From: Fibrella aquatilis
Lineage (GTDB): Bacteria > Bacteroidota > Bacteroidia > Cytophagales > Spirosomataceae
Length of the DNA: 64,000 nucleotides
Direction: 5' to 3'
Assembly (NCBI RefSeq): GCF_017353255.1
Contig: NZ_JAFMYU010000019.1
Location: 62,001 to 126,000, forward strand
The position numbers were made by a program, and so were the translations under genes. Of the stretch, positions 24,203 through 33,342 are shown one piece after another (within the stretch, counting starts at the first letter, position 1; the number at the start of each line of letters is the position of its first letter). Below the pieces are notes generated by a model. The model had not been told where the DNA came from. It did no database searches and was given only the letters and a program-made list of their open reading frames with translations.

Positions 24203-26257
24203 ATGCAAAACATCATTCACCTCCTGCCCGATTCCATTGCCAACCAGATTGCCGCCGGCGAGGTTGTTCAGCGGCCTGCGTCGGTGGTGAAGGAGCTGCT
24301 CGAAAACGCGGTCGATGCGGGGGCTACGTCGGTGCAGTTGGTGGTGCGGGAGGCAGGCCGGACATTGATTCAGGTGATCGACGATGGCAAGGGCATGACC
24401 GAAACTGACGCCCGGATGAGCTTCGAGCGCCACGCCACCTCCAAAATCCGCACGTCCGACGATCTGTTCAAGATTCGGACTATGGGCTTCCGGGGCGAGG
24501 CGCTGGCCTCTATTGCCGCCGTGGCCCAGGTAGAGATGCGCACCCGCAAAGCCGACGACGAAGTGGGTACGCTCATCCGCATCGAAGGCTCGGACACCAA
24601 GGCGCAGGAATCGGTGTCGTGTTTGCCGGGGACCAATATCCTGGTCAAAAACCTGTTTTTTAACGTGCCCGCCCGGCGCAATTTCCTGAAGTCCAATTCA
24701 GTAGAGATGCGCCACATCATCGACGAGTTTCAGCGGGTGGCGCTGGCCAATTCGGAGGTAACGTTTTCGCTGTTTCACAACGATCAGGAGGTCTTCAACC
24801 TGCCGGGGGGAAAGCTAAGCCGCCGCATTGTCGATATGTTTGGCAAGGCCTACCGCGAACAACTGGCCGCCTGCGACGAAGAAACGCCCTACGTGTCGGT
24901 ACACGGGTTCATTGGCAAGCCCGAATCGGCCCGCAAGACGCGCAACGAGCAGTTTTTCTTTGTCAATAACCGCTTCATCAAGCACAACTACCTGCATCAT
25001 GCCGTGGTGGGGGCCTACGAAGGCACCATTCCCGAAGGCCACCACCCGTTCTACGTGCTCTTCATCGACATCGACCCGTCGCATATCGACATCAACATTC
25101 ACCCTACCAAAACGGAGATTAAGTTCGACGATGAGCGGTCGGTATATGCTATCGTGATGGCGGCCGTGCGGAAAGCCATGGGTATTTATAATTTGTCCCC
25201 TTCGCTCGATTTCGATTCGGATGTTAATTTTCTGGATGGGGGAGGGGCGGCCATTGCCAAGCAATTTGAACCCGGCGGGCGGCATTCGGCGGCTGGTAAA
25301 GGTGGCAATGGCCCGTCGGCACCGCGGCCCATTACGCCCTCGTGGGCACAACCCGCGTCTGCCCCTCGTGCGGTGGCCGACAACCCCACGCCCGCCCGCC
25401 CACCACAGCCCGCGCCGCAAAACTGGCAGGCTATGTTTGAGGGTGCCACCCGGCCTACCACGGCCAAAGCGCGCCCCGAAAAGCCCGTTGGCGACGACGT
25501 GAACTGGCTCGATGATCGGGCACCGACCAACCCGGCAACGGCCCCTGAATCAGCTAGCCAGCCCGACTCGTCGGAGGCTAAACCCGACGTGGTTGCTGCC
25601 GAACAACCCCTGACCATGGGTAGCCGGGCCAACCGCATGGGCCAGGACAGTGCAGGTCAGCCCCTGCCGAGTGAGGCTGAAACGGCCGTTATTCAAGTTC
25701 AGAACCGCTTTTTGGTCACTACCGTGAAATCGGGTTTGCTGTTGATAGATCAGCGCGGGGCTTACGAACGCATCCTTTACGACCAGTTCCATACCGCCCT
25801 GACCAAACATAGCGGCTCGTCGCAGCAGGTGCTTTTCCCGAAAACTGTAACCGTTTCGGCGGTCGATTACCAACTGGCCCTAGATCTCCGCACCGAGTTG
25901 GAAAGCGTGGGTTTCCAGTTCGACGAGCTAGGGGCTAACACCTTCGTGATCCGGGGTGTACCCGCCCAAATTGCCGATGAGTCGGGGCGGCGGGCTGGCG
26001 AGGAAGAACTGTTTGCCAACCTGCTGGCGCAACTCCGCGAAGACACGGGCAAACTGAAACTAGACCGGTCTGAAGCCCTGGCCCGGTCGTTGGCGCGGCG
26101 TTCAGCGAGCCGTTACATCAAATTTTTAAGTCAGTCCGAGCGCCGTGCCCTGGTTGACCAGTTGTTTGCATCGGCCAATCCGAGCTATACACCGGGGGGC
26201 GAAGCCATCACGTCGGTGGTTTCGCTCGATAAACTGTCGGGACTTTTTAAAGCGTAA
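24203..26257 (+). CDS. mutL: DNA mismatch repair protein MutL
   Basis: A 684-aa MutL. The N-terminal GHKL ATPase has IAAGEVVQRPASVVKELLEN, VIDDGKGM, RHATSKI and TMGFRGEALASI; the transducer part has NRFIKHNYLHHAV and HPTKTEIKF. A Pro/Ala/Arg-rich linker (about 340-475) joins the C-terminal dimerisation domain. There the endonuclease motif, usually DQHAxxERxxxE, reads DQRGAYERILYD at about 516-527: His to Arg, Ala to Gly and final Glu to Asp. Nicking activity may therefore be weak or absent. The start at 24203 gives the standard N-terminus MQNIIHLLPDSIANQIAAG. Confidence 0.95.
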   Translation: MQNIIHLLPDSIANQIAAGEVVQRPASVVKELLENAVDAGATSVQLVVREAGRTLIQVIDDGKGMTETDARMSFERHATSKIRTSDDLFKIRTMGFRGEALASIAAVAQVEMRTRKADDEVGTLIRIEGSDTKAQESVSCLPGTNILVKNLFFNVPARRNFLKSNSVEMRHIIDEFQRVALANSEVTFSLFHNDQEVFNLPGGKLSRRIVDMFGKAYREQLAACDEETPYVSVHGFIGKPESARKTRNEQFFFVNNRFIKHNYLHHAVVGAYEGTIPEGHHPFYVLFIDIDPSHIDINIHPTKTEIKFDDERSVYAIVMAAVRKAMGIYNLSPSLDFDSDVNFLDGGGAAIAKQFEPGGRHSAAGKGGNGPSAPRPITPSWAQPASAPRAVADNPTPARPPQPAPQNWQAMFEGATRPTTAKARPEKPVGDDVNWLDDRAPTNPATAPESASQPDSSEAKPDVVAAEQPLTMGSRANRMGQDSAGQPLPSEAETAVIQVQNRFLVTTVKSGLLLIDQRGAYERILYDQFHTALTKHSGSSQQVLFPKTVTVSAVDYQLALDLRTELESVGFQFDELGANTFVIRGVPAQIADESGRRAGEEELFANLLAQLREDTGKLKLDRSEALARSLARRSASRYIKFLSQSERRALVDQLFASANPSYTPGGEAITSVVSLDKLSGLFKA

Positions 26258-26347
26258 GTTGTTACCCCTATTACAGCGCCTCGTCAGGATAGACGAGTTT
26301 ACACAATTCGTTCGTCTTTCTAGTCATTTTCTGCGTCTGGCCTGCTC

Positions 26348-27136
26348 ATGTTTAATCTCTCTCCGGTAGTTCGTCTGTTGCTGTTTGCCAACGTCATTGT
26401 CTTCTTCATCACCTCGCAGATGGGCGACTGGGCTGTTGACCGGTTTGGGTTGCATTCGGTGCTGTCGGAGAAGTTTAGCCCTATCCAACTGCTAACGCAC
26501 ATGTTTATGCACGGCGGCTGGACGCACATTTTCAGCAATATGATTGGGCTGATCGTGTTTGGGCCTATGCTGGAACGGGTTTGGGGTGGACCGCGCTTTT
26601 TTCTGTTCTATATGCTCACGGGTCTTGGCGCAGCGGCGTTGTATTTGGGCGTAAATTATTACGAAACGTCTTCGTTGGTCGATGCCTACAATATGTACCG
26701 GGCCAATCCAACCAATGGTGAGTTTGTTGGGTTTATGAGTCAGTACGCTAGCTCAATTTACGACCGGTTGGCGCCGTTTATCCAGAAATTTGATGCAGAC
26801 CCGACCAATCCGCTGTATATTAAGCAAGGACAGGCTTACGTAAACGCGATAGTGGGTGCTCAGGTCGATACGCCTATGGTAGGGGCTTCTGGAGCAATTT
26901 TTGGGGTAATCATGGCGTTTGGCCTATTGTTCCCCAACACCGAGTTGATTCTGCTTTTTCCGCCAATTCCGATCAAGGCGAAGTATTTGGTGCTGTTTTA
27001 TGGTCTCTACGAGGTGTACTCGGGTATTTACCAGGCGCAGTCTGATAACGTCGCTCACTTTGCCCACATCGGCGGAATGTTATTTGCGTATATACTGGTA
27101 AAACTTTGGGGATCTCAACGAAAAACATTCTATTGA
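26348..27136 (+). CDS. Rhomboid family intramembrane serine protease (first of two)
   Basis: A 262-aa polytopic rhomboid. The catalytic pair is Ser181 in GASGAIFG (178-186) and His240 in AHIGGM; His60 and Asn64 (THIFSN) match the oxyanion-side residues of TM2. Between TM2 and the catalytic helices lies an unusually long insert (about 103-168, YYETSSLVDAY and onward), probably an extracytoplasmic loop. The second rhomboid starts 3 bases downstream, so the two are cotranscribed and may act together. Substrates are unknown. Confidence 0.92.
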   Translation: MFNLSPVVRLLLFANVIVFFITSQMGDWAVDRFGLHSVLSEKFSPIQLLTHMFMHGGWTHIFSNMIGLIVFGPMLERVWGGPRFFLFYMLTGLGAAALYLGVNYYETSSLVDAYNMYRANPTNGEFVGFMSQYASSIYDRLAPFIQKFDADPTNPLYIKQGQAYVNAIVGAQVDTPMVGASGAIFGVIMAFGLLFPNTELILLFPPIPIKAKYLVLFYGLYEVYSGIYQAQSDNVAHFAHIGGMLFAYILVKLWGSQRKTFY

Positions 27137-27139
27137 TGT

Positions 27140-28060
27140 ATGAGCGGCTTATTAGACGATTTCCGGTCTGAATTCAAGAAGCCCAACAACACGTTGGTGC
27201 AGTTGATTCTGATAAACACGGTGGTGTTTCTGACCGTAGTAATTATTAAGGTGGTCTCCCAGGTGTCGAGCCGTGGGTATGTATCACACTGGGTGATGAG
27301 CCAGTTGCAGATGCCTTGGGCACCGGGGGACATTGCACGCAAGCCGTGGACGGTAATCACCTATGCCTTCACCCACGTTGAGCCTTTCCACATTCTGTTC
27401 AACATGCTGTTCCTGTACTATTTCGGACGGCTCATTGAAGAGTATCTAGGCAGTCGGCGTTTGGTTGGGTTGTATTTGCTGGGTGCTATTGGCGGCGGGC
27501 TGTGTTACGCTGTCTGCTACAATTTTATTCCCTATTTCTCAGTGCCGGTGGGTACGCAGCCTTTGTTGGGGGCGTCGGGTGCGGCCCTGGCAGTGGCGGT
27601 TGGTGCGGCCACGTTGTTGCCCAACTACACGTTTCATATGCTGTTTATCGGCCCGGTGCGGATCAAATACATCGTACTGTTTTTTGTGGTACTGTCCTTT
27701 TTCAACAGTGTCGGCGACAATGCAGGGGGTAATATTGCGCACCTCGGCGGGGCGTTGGTAGGCTTTTCGTATATCAAATTCCTGCAAAACGGCAGCGACA
27801 TCGGACGGCCTATCTATTGGGTCATGGATCTCTGGAGCAATATGCTTCGGCCAAAACCGCCCGTGAAAGTGTCGCAGCGGCAACGCAGCACCCAAACAGC
27901 CACCAGCGCCTACGCCACTGCCGGTAGCCCCGGCCCCTCCGTGTCGATTCCCGACCAGGATGAAATAGACGCGATCCTCGACAAAATTGGCCGCTCCGGT
28001 TATGAGAGCCTCACCCGCGAAGAGAAGCAGAAACTATTCCGCGCAAGCCAAAAAAGCTGA
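27140..28060 (+). CDS. Rhomboid family intramembrane serine protease (second of two)
   Basis: A 306-aa rhomboid with Ser146 (LLGASGAAL) and His201 (NIAHLGGALVG) in place, and HVEPFHILFNM for the TM2 His/Asn. After the sixth helix there is a cytoplasmic tail of about 85 residues rich in Thr/Ser/Pro, ending DEIDAILDKIGRSGYESLTREEKQKLF, a helical tail found in many Bacteroidota rhomboids. The C-terminus ends at a TGA immediately followed by a heptad inverted repeat. Confidence 0.92.
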   Translation: MSGLLDDFRSEFKKPNNTLVQLILINTVVFLTVVIIKVVSQVSSRGYVSHWVMSQLQMPWAPGDIARKPWTVITYAFTHVEPFHILFNMLFLYYFGRLIEEYLGSRRLVGLYLLGAIGGGLCYAVCYNFIPYFSVPVGTQPLLGASGAALAVAVGAATLLPNYTFHMLFIGPVRIKYIVLFFVVLSFFNSVGDNAGGNIAHLGGALVGFSYIKFLQNGSDIGRPIYWVMDLWSNMLRPKPPVKVSQRQRSTQTATSAYATAGSPGPSVSIPDQDEIDAILDKIGRSGYESLTREEKQKLFRASQKS

Positions 28061-28152
28061 ATAGATTTACGATGTACGATTTGTTGCTGACGCATGAATA
28101 CGCTGGCGTCAGCAACAAATCGTAAGTCGTACATCGTAATTCGTAAATCTAT
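28061..28152. repeat. Heptad-armed inverted repeat between convergent genes
   Basis: Begins the base after the rhomboid TGA (28058-28060) and includes the minus-strand arfB TAG (28149-28151). Units are GANNTAC; the right arm carries two more units than the left. The apex TTGCTGACGC and its complement match the element at 2280, 26 kb away, with only small changes in the loop. Confidence 0.93.
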
Positions 28153-28550
28153 TCTTCCACTCGCCGTCGTGAGGCCTTTACCTCGCCGCGGCGTTTTTTT
28201 GTGTCAATTCGTTCGATCTGGGCGGCTTTGCTGGGCTTAGTGGCACGGCGGGGTTTCTGCACCTCGAACGACTGGACAATGAGCCGGTCAAATTTTTTGA
28301 TTACCTTCTCTTTGTTGGCTAACTGCGTGCGCTCGGTCTGATGCGTCAGTACCAGTTCACCCTCGGTGGTGAGCTTGTTGGCCAATTTTTCGGTCAGTGT
28401 GGCCCGCTCTTCATCGGTGAGCAGCGCTGAGTCACGCACCGAAAAGCGCAGTTCAGCTTTGGTAGCCACTTTATTCACATTTTGGCCACCCGCGCCACCA
28501 CTACGGGCAAACTGAAAACGCAGGTCGGGATGGAGGGTTGTGGGATTCAT
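28149..28550 (-). CDS. arfB: Alternative ribosome-rescue peptidyl-tRNA hydrolase ArfB
   Basis: A 133-aa release-factor-like protein. The GGQ motif is at residues 21-23 (RSGGAGGQNVNKVATK), which hydrolyses peptidyl-tRNA on stalled ribosomes. The domain lacks codon-recognition parts, and the C-terminus is basic (KPSKAAQ..KKRRGEVKASRRR), entering the empty mRNA channel in homologues. Length fits the family (about 140 aa). The stop codon lies within the flanking inverted repeat, and the gene is convergent with the rhomboid pair. Confidence 0.93.
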   Translation of the reverse strand: MNPTTLHPDLRFQFARSGGAGGQNVNKVATKAELRFSVRDSALLTDEERATLTEKLANKLTTEGELVLTHQTERTQLANKEKVIKKFDRLIVQSFEVQKPRRATKPSKAAQIERIDTKKRRGEVKASRRRVEE

Positions 28551-28562
28551 TGATGTAAAAAA

Positions 28563-28718
28563 AGTTTACTGTTTGCTGTTTACTGCGGCCCGCCGCCCGG
28601 TCTTCTGTTGCTTCGCGAGAGTAGCTTCGCGCTTGTGATCCTACGACTCTGCGAAGCTACTCTCGCGAAGCAACAGAAGACCGGGCGGCGGGCCGCAGTA
28701 GACTGTAAACAGTAAACT
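28563..28718. repeat. Very long inverted repeat with GC-rich block
   Basis: 68-bp arms (28563-28630 and 28651-28718) with 65 matches and a 20-nt loop. Outer part: AGTTTAC-type heptads; middle: a GC-rich block (GCGGCCCGCCGCCCGG); inner part: TTGCTTCGC and GTAGCTTCGC words. About 47 bases of the left arm recur exactly in the left arm of the element at 53830. The right arm reaches the first two bases of the minus-strand stop at 28717-28719. Confidence 0.94.
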
Positions 28719-29763
28719 ATTCCTGGTCTGCTTTGCGGTCGGCGCGGATTTCGGGGAGGGTGTCGGGGTCGATGAGACCGAGGGCGGCGGCATGCTCGGC
28801 AGCGGCTACGGTGTTGGGTACCAGCAGCATAGGTACATTATGTGTGGCGGCTGTCTCAATCAGGTGTTGCACGGCAGTGTCACGGCTGTTCTCACGCGAG
28901 ACGTCACGAATATACGCTACCACAATCCGGTCGGGGTTCTCGCTGATGATGTCGGCGTAAATCTCCGGGTCCTGCTGCCCACTGTCGCCCAGAAGCACGA
29001 ACTTTAGCTGTGGGTTTACGGCCATTATTTTCCGAATCATAGCCACCTTATGCAGGTGATGCCCCCCCGCCGAGAGCATGGTGGGGCTTATGTCCAGATC
29101 GCGCAGCAAAATAGGACCTTTGGGAATGCCCTGAATCCGGAAAAAATCGATCAGTAAATCGTACAGATTCCACGGGCTGCTCGACACAAAATAAACCGGG
29201 TTAAAGAGCGTAGTGACGGCACCGCTTTGCAACGCCCGGTAGAACGCCGCTACCCCGGCAAAAGGCAGCCGCGTGAAGGCATTTTCCAGAAACGTGAGCC
29301 GCAAGGTCTGCCACAAGCTTGTGGCGCCTGTTACCAGCACTGTGTCGTCGATGTCGGAAATAACGCCAAACTGACTGTAGGCCGGGGCAATCATCAGTTG
29401 CCCGTCTTTGACTACTTCGCGCGCGCCTTCGTAACCTTCGGGCTGTAGTATCCCTTCCAGCGTATACCGAACTGGAAACCAGGCCTGTGCCACGGGCGGG
29501 TCAATGGCAGGGTCGACGGTGATGTCGAAATAGCCTTCTTTGTTGGTGACGGTACGAAAAACCTGTCCGAATGCTTCGATCCTGACGGTAATGTTACTTA
29601 CTTCATGGGTAAGAAAACGGCCAACAGAAGAGGATAGGTTGTCCCAGAAAGAAGCTTCATCAGCGGGAGATACCAGTTCGTTCTGGCGCAACACCCGGCC
29701 TGTTAGCCAGACGGCGCTGGGTGACCCAAACCCCCGGTAATAGATAATCTGATATGGTTTCAT
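28717..29763 (-). CDS. App1-like phosphatase domain protein (DUF2183)
   Basis: A 348-aa protein. N-terminal part (about 1-115) contains a beta-sandwich-like region (ITVRIEAFGQVFRTVTNKEGYFDITV). The catalytic DUF2183 domain has ISDIDDTVL at about residues 135-143 (DxDxT), VYFVSSSPWNLYDLLIDFF, and FVLLGDSGQQDPEIYADI. These match the HAD-like phosphatidate phosphatase family of yeast App1, acting on membrane lipids; the bacterial substrate is unproven. ATG at 29763 is preferred over an in-frame TTG two codons earlier. A strong minus-strand promoter lies about 190 bases upstream. Confidence 0.85.
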   Translation of the reverse strand: MKPYQIIYYRGFGSPSAVWLTGRVLRQNELVSPADEASFWDNLSSSVGRFLTHEVSNITVRIEAFGQVFRTVTNKEGYFDITVDPAIDPPVAQAWFPVRYTLEGILQPEGYEGAREVVKDGQLMIAPAYSQFGVISDIDDTVLVTGATSLWQTLRLTFLENAFTRLPFAGVAAFYRALQSGAVTTLFNPVYFVSSSPWNLYDLLIDFFRIQGIPKGPILLRDLDISPTMLSAGGHHLHKVAMIRKIMAVNPQLKFVLLGDSGQQDPEIYADIISENPDRIVVAYIRDVSRENSRDTAVQHLIETAATHNVPMLLVPNTVAAAEHAAALGLIDPDTLPEIRADRKADQE

Positions 29764-30158
29764 GACCAAGTAAACCCATATAATGCAGAAATTCCTGACA
29801 GAGCCAGGAATCTACGTGCGGACAAAACCAGTGGGCTAACTAGCGCTTCGCACGAAGTGGGTCAGTTATGGCCATCCTGAGTAAGTAGTTCAAACTGAAG
29901 ATCATCTGTCGAATTGCCTGCCGCACACGTGTTGTTTCGTTCATCGGTTACAAAGGTAAGTAGTGGTCACATATCAACCGCAAAAGTGTTGACTACGGAC
30001 TGTTTTTTAGTTGGACGGTTTATGAAGCGGGTCATTGGTTTAACGAACGGTAAAAACGCCTTTATCTAGTTTGCCAATGGTGCTCCATGCTGCCCTGTCA
30101 ATCGGCGTATGCAACATATGACTACTTCTTTGGCCAATAGTTTCGCCCAGCAATAGAA
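29764..30158. other. Gene-free stretch of about 395 bases
   Basis: No open frame with coding character on either strand. It holds a small hairpin (ATTCCTG at 29791-29797 with CAGGAAT at 29805-29811), a GCTTCG/CGAAGT dyad near 29850, and a minus-strand promoter near 29951-29983. On the minus strand the sequence from that promoter to the App1 gene forms a leader of roughly 180 nt that could hold an RNA element, but no known class is recognised. It also contains the 3' flank of the DUF2064 gene without an obvious terminator. Confidence 0.6.
29951..29983 (-). promoter_or_regulatory. Promoter for the App1-like gene (minus strand)
   Basis: On the minus strand the sequence reads TTG, 22 bases, TACCTTTG (plus-strand CAAAGGTA at 29951-29958 and CAA at 29981-29983). 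Spacing is slightly long, but the -7 box is a perfect consensus. Confidence 0.55.
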
Positions 30159-30752
30159 TTATACCGTATGACCCATAGCCTTGACGTAATCGCTCCACTC
30201 ATCGATGTCAGGTAGTTGCTCTAATAAGCTGACAGTGAGTTTGCTATTGGTAATGGCTTTGGTTGTTTCGAGCAGTAAGTCTGGTTGGCTCCAGGGCATG
30301 TTGGCAAATAGGTTGTTGTGTAGTTCTTTCATACCCAACAGGTAATAGCCGCCGTCGGTGGCGGGGCCAATGACCACATCGGCGGTGTCGAGGGCGGCAA
30401 ATGCCTGGGTGAGGTGCGTTTCGGTAATAGCCAGGCAATCGCTGCCTATGAGTACCACCCGCTCCGCTTTAGTGGAAAACTGATCCTGAAAAGCCTGTTG
30501 CATTCGCTGACCCAGATTGCCGTCAGCTTGTTGGGCTTTCTGATAACCACTCCAGCCGTCATTGGGGTTAACGAAATCGGCGTAATACACTATTTTTTCC
30601 CACGGGCTATACCGGGTGATCTGCTGGGTGTATTGAACCAGGTGGCGGTACACTCGTGCAGCTTTCTCAGCACCAACGGTTTTGGCAATTCGTGTTTTGA
30701 CGGTGCCGGGAATGGGATTTTTAACGAAAATAACCAGGCGGTGGGTAGGCAT
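30159..30752 (-). CDS. DUF2064 glycosyltransferase-like protein (TIGR04282 family)
   Basis: A 197-aa GT-A fold protein. The start VIFVKNPIPGTVKTRIAKTVG (about 7-27) is the nucleotide-binding signature of this family; VVLIGSDCLAITETHL and VVIGPATDGGYYLLGM (about 128-143) are the other hallmarks. Family members are annotated as cofactor C-like nucleotidyltransferases or arsenosugar glycosyltransferases; partners of the latter pathway are not seen nearby, so the specific role is open. Divergent from ridA. Confidence 0.85.
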   Translation of the reverse strand: MPTHRLVIFVKNPIPGTVKTRIAKTVGAEKAARVYRHLVQYTQQITRYSPWEKIVYYADFVNPNDGWSGYQKAQQADGNLGQRMQQAFQDQFSTKAERVVLIGSDCLAITETHLTQAFAALDTADVVIGPATDGGYYLLGMKELHNNLFANMPWSQPDLLLETTKAITNSKLTVSLLEQLPDIDEWSDYVKAMGHTV

Positions 30753-30759
30753 CGTTTTT

Positions 30760-30767
30760 TACTTTTG
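30760..30767 (+). promoter_or_regulatory. Promoter -7 box for ridA
   Basis: TACTTTTG fits TAnnTTTG, 41 bases before the ridA ATG, in the 56-bp divergent gap. Confidence 0.55.
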
Positions 30768-30808
30768 AGAAAAAAGTCAAGTGGTGTACATCTCAACTTC
30801 AATAAGCC

Positions 30809-31177
30809 ATGGCAACCGAAATTGTTTATACTGATCAGGCCCCGGCGGCCATTGGCCCCTACAGTCAGGCCGTAAAAGCGAATGGTATGTTGTTTGTGTC
30901 GGGCCAAATAGCAGCCGAATTGGCAACGCAGGGCGATATCCGGGCAGAAACGCAGCAGGTGATGAAAAATATTGGTGCCATTCTCCGTACTGCCGGCATG
31001 GACTATGCCAATGTGGTAAAGGCCACTATTTTCGTAAAAGACCTGACCAATTTTGTCGCTATCAACGAGGTATACGGCAGCTATTTCGCTACCAACTATC
31101 CTGCTCGTGAAACCGTCGAGGTGGCCCGCTTACCCCGCGATGTCAACGTCGAAATTTCGGTTATTGCTGTAGGGTAG
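30809..31177 (+). CDS. RidA family enamine/imine deaminase
   Basis: A 122-aa RidA protein, which hydrolyses reactive 2-aminoacrylate and related enamines formed by PLP enzymes. Key features: APAAIGPYSQAV near residues 11-22, VSGQIA, the central DYANVVKATIFVKDLTNF, and the C-terminal ARLPRDVNVEISVIAV where the active-site Arg of the family (the Arg in ARLPRD) and Glu are conserved. Trimeric in the family. It stands alone with its own promoter. Confidence 0.93.
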   Translation: MATEIVYTDQAPAAIGPYSQAVKANGMLFVSGQIAAELATQGDIRAETQQVMKNIGAILRTAGMDYANVVKATIFVKDLTNFVAINEVYGSYFATNYPARETVEVARLPRDVNVEISVIAVG

Positions 31178-31311
31178 CAGGCGTTGTTGGCCCGTTGGCC
31201 TACAAAAAAAGGCCGTTGACCACAGCAGCAGTCTGTTTCGCATACAACCGCAACCAATGTAAAGTAGTAGGGTGCATCTTATTGGGTCGAAATCGCTCTT
31301 TCTTCGGCCAC

Positions 31312-33327
31312 ATGAACAGATGGCATTGCTGGCTTATGGGAATACTCTGGGCTGCTTTGCTGGGCGGCCCGTTGGTAGCACCATGCCAGCAGAGTGCCAC
31401 GTTCCGCGCCGACTCGATGTTGACCGAACGGCTCTACGACCGGTATCTGGCCATTAAAAACGACAACAAAGATTCGGCGGCGATCTATGCCCGGCAGATT
31501 TTGTCGTTAGGGCAGCAGCGAAACGTGCCGTTAGCGCTGGGGCGGGGCTATTTTTTGCTTGGCCGGGTTTATGCTGATCAGGGTGATTATACCAGGGGCA
31601 TACAGTATGAGCTACGGGCACTGCGGGTTTATCAGTCGATTAAGCGAAAGACGGGCGTGGCAGGGGTATATAACGAGATGGCGCTGATGTATAAGCAAAT
31701 GGCCACCATCAGCGGCGAGCAGCATATTCAGCCCCTGTTAGAAAAAGGCCTCGTCTATGCCCGCGAGGCCCTGGCGCTTTATTCAGAGGCTAAAAGCTGG
31801 AACAACGTCGCGTCGGCCTATAACCAGATGGGTATTATCCTGCGCGACCTCCACCGCAATGACGAGGCTGAATGGGTATTCAGAACGGCCATTTCGCTGC
31901 TTGAAACCAGGAAGATCAGTGACCCGGTGGTGCTTTATGGCAACTTGAGCGAACTACTGATAGCGCGGGGGCAGTATGATGAAGCCATTGCGCTGCTGGA
32001 AAAGGCACAAGTATTCAATGCCGCTAAACCGCGCCTTGTTTATTCTGAATACCTCAACCTGCGGCTGAGCCGGGCCTATGAGGGCAAGAAAGATTACGCA
32101 AAAGCTGTTCCGTATGTGCAGCAATCAGTACAGATGGCGCGGCGGCTCAATGAGTCGGCCCGACTATTGCGGTCGTTAGGAGCGGCGCAGGCTATTTACG
32201 AGGCAGCGGGCGACCCGGCCAAAAGTCTGGCGCATTTGAAAGAGTTAAAGGCGTTGGAAGATTCGTTGCAACGGGGCGAGAGCGTGCGGGCCGTGACAGA
32301 ATTACAGGCTCAATACGCCAACCGCCAATCTCGCGACTTGGCCACTATCGAAGCTCAGAAGCAGCAGCAGATTAGCGCTGTGAAAACCCGCCTGCTGCTT
32401 AGTCAGCAACAAGCCCTGGCCCGTATTGAGGCAGATAAAGCCCACCGGATCTCGCTGATTAGCAGCCGCGCCGACGTAGAAAAAGCCCGTGCCGTGGCCG
32501 AAGTGAAAAGCCGCTATGAATTAGAAAAAAACCAAGCCCGCTTTGAACAGTTGAATAAAGCCAATGAGCTGAAAAACAGGCAGATGGCATGGCTTAGTGG
32601 GGGGGTGGCACTGCTGTTGTTACTGTTATTGTTAAGCTACCGGCAGTCGGTACGTATTCGGAAAAACCGCGAACAGATTGTGCAGCAGGCCGACCAGATG
32701 CAGATGCTGATGAAAGAACTGCACCACCGCGTGAAGAATAACTTAGCTGTGGTATCAGGACTGTTGGAACTACAGGCCAGTCGGTTACCCAATGGTGCGG
32801 CACGGCGGGTATTGCAGGAAGGACAACAGCGGGTGCAGGCTATGGCCCTTATTCACCAGCGCCTCTACCAGTCCGACGCCATCGCCACTATCAACATGCG
32901 CGAATATGTGGAGCACCTAGCTAGTTCATTAATGCATGCCTATGGCCATATGGCTGGTAAATTCGACCTGACCATAGAGGTGGGCGTTAGTACGCTAGAT
33001 ACCGACACGGCCATTCCGGTAGGGTTGATTTTGAATGAACTGCTTACCAACGCCTTCAAACATGCCTACGAACACGTGGCCCGTCCCAGTCTGCGTATTC
33101 AACTCAATCAGCCCGTTGGTACTAACGGCGCTGGCGGGCTTCTGCTTGACGTGCAGGATAACGGCCCCGGTCTTGACCTGGCAACCTGGCACCAACCCGA
33201 AGGCTCGTTTGGTAAGCGGCTGATTCAGGGGTTGGCCGAACAAATTGGGGCAAAAGTCACTGTAAACAACCGCGATGGCTTATCTTTCCGGCTCTACGTG
33301 CCAGCATCGCCGCTGGCATCGGCCTGA
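31312..33327 (+). CDS. TPR sensor histidine kinase (HisKA_2 type)
   Basis: A 671-aa protein. With the ATG at 31312 the N-terminus is a signal peptide (LMGILWAALLGGPLVAPCQQ). Then come TPR-like helical repeats (about 35-330, AIKNDNKDSAAIYARQIL, YNQMGIILRDLHRNDEAEWV), a coiled coil (about 330-425), one transmembrane helix (about 425-443) and the kinase: phosphoacceptor region LHHRVKNNLAVVSGLLEL with His471/472, then the ATPase with LILNELLTNAFKHAY and DNGPGLD. The TPR part faces the periplasm. The LytTR regulator follows 15 bases downstream. An in-frame TTG at 31195 would place the signal peptide inside the protein and is rejected. Confidence 0.92.
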   Translation: MNRWHCWLMGILWAALLGGPLVAPCQQSATFRADSMLTERLYDRYLAIKNDNKDSAAIYARQILSLGQQRNVPLALGRGYFLLGRVYADQGDYTRGIQYELRALRVYQSIKRKTGVAGVYNEMALMYKQMATISGEQHIQPLLEKGLVYAREALALYSEAKSWNNVASAYNQMGIILRDLHRNDEAEWVFRTAISLLETRKISDPVVLYGNLSELLIARGQYDEAIALLEKAQVFNAAKPRLVYSEYLNLRLSRAYEGKKDYAKAVPYVQQSVQMARRLNESARLLRSLGAAQAIYEAAGDPAKSLAHLKELKALEDSLQRGESVRAVTELQAQYANRQSRDLATIEAQKQQQISAVKTRLLLSQQQALARIEADKAHRISLISSRADVEKARAVAEVKSRYELEKNQARFEQLNKANELKNRQMAWLSGGVALLLLLLLLSYRQSVRIRKNREQIVQQADQMQMLMKELHHRVKNNLAVVSGLLELQASRLPNGAARRVLQEGQQRVQAMALIHQRLYQSDAIATINMREYVEHLASSLMHAYGHMAGKFDLTIEVGVSTLDTDTAIPVGLILNELLTNAFKHAYEHVARPSLRIQLNQPVGTNGAGGLLLDVQDNGPGLDLATWHQPEGSFGKRLIQGLAEQIGAKVTVNNRDGLSFRLYVPASPLASA

Positions 33328-33342
33328 CAAGTTATTGCCCGC

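Noticed and set aside
23326-25640. Several long minus-strand open frames antisense to the hydratase and mutL genes
   Set aside because: They follow from the high GC and codon bias of the sense genes and have no start signals or recognisable domains.
28563-28718. Terminal inverted repeats of an insertion sequence
   Set aside because: The arms enclose only 20 bases and no transposase; no target duplication is visible. A small non-autonomous element remains possible and is reported under findings.
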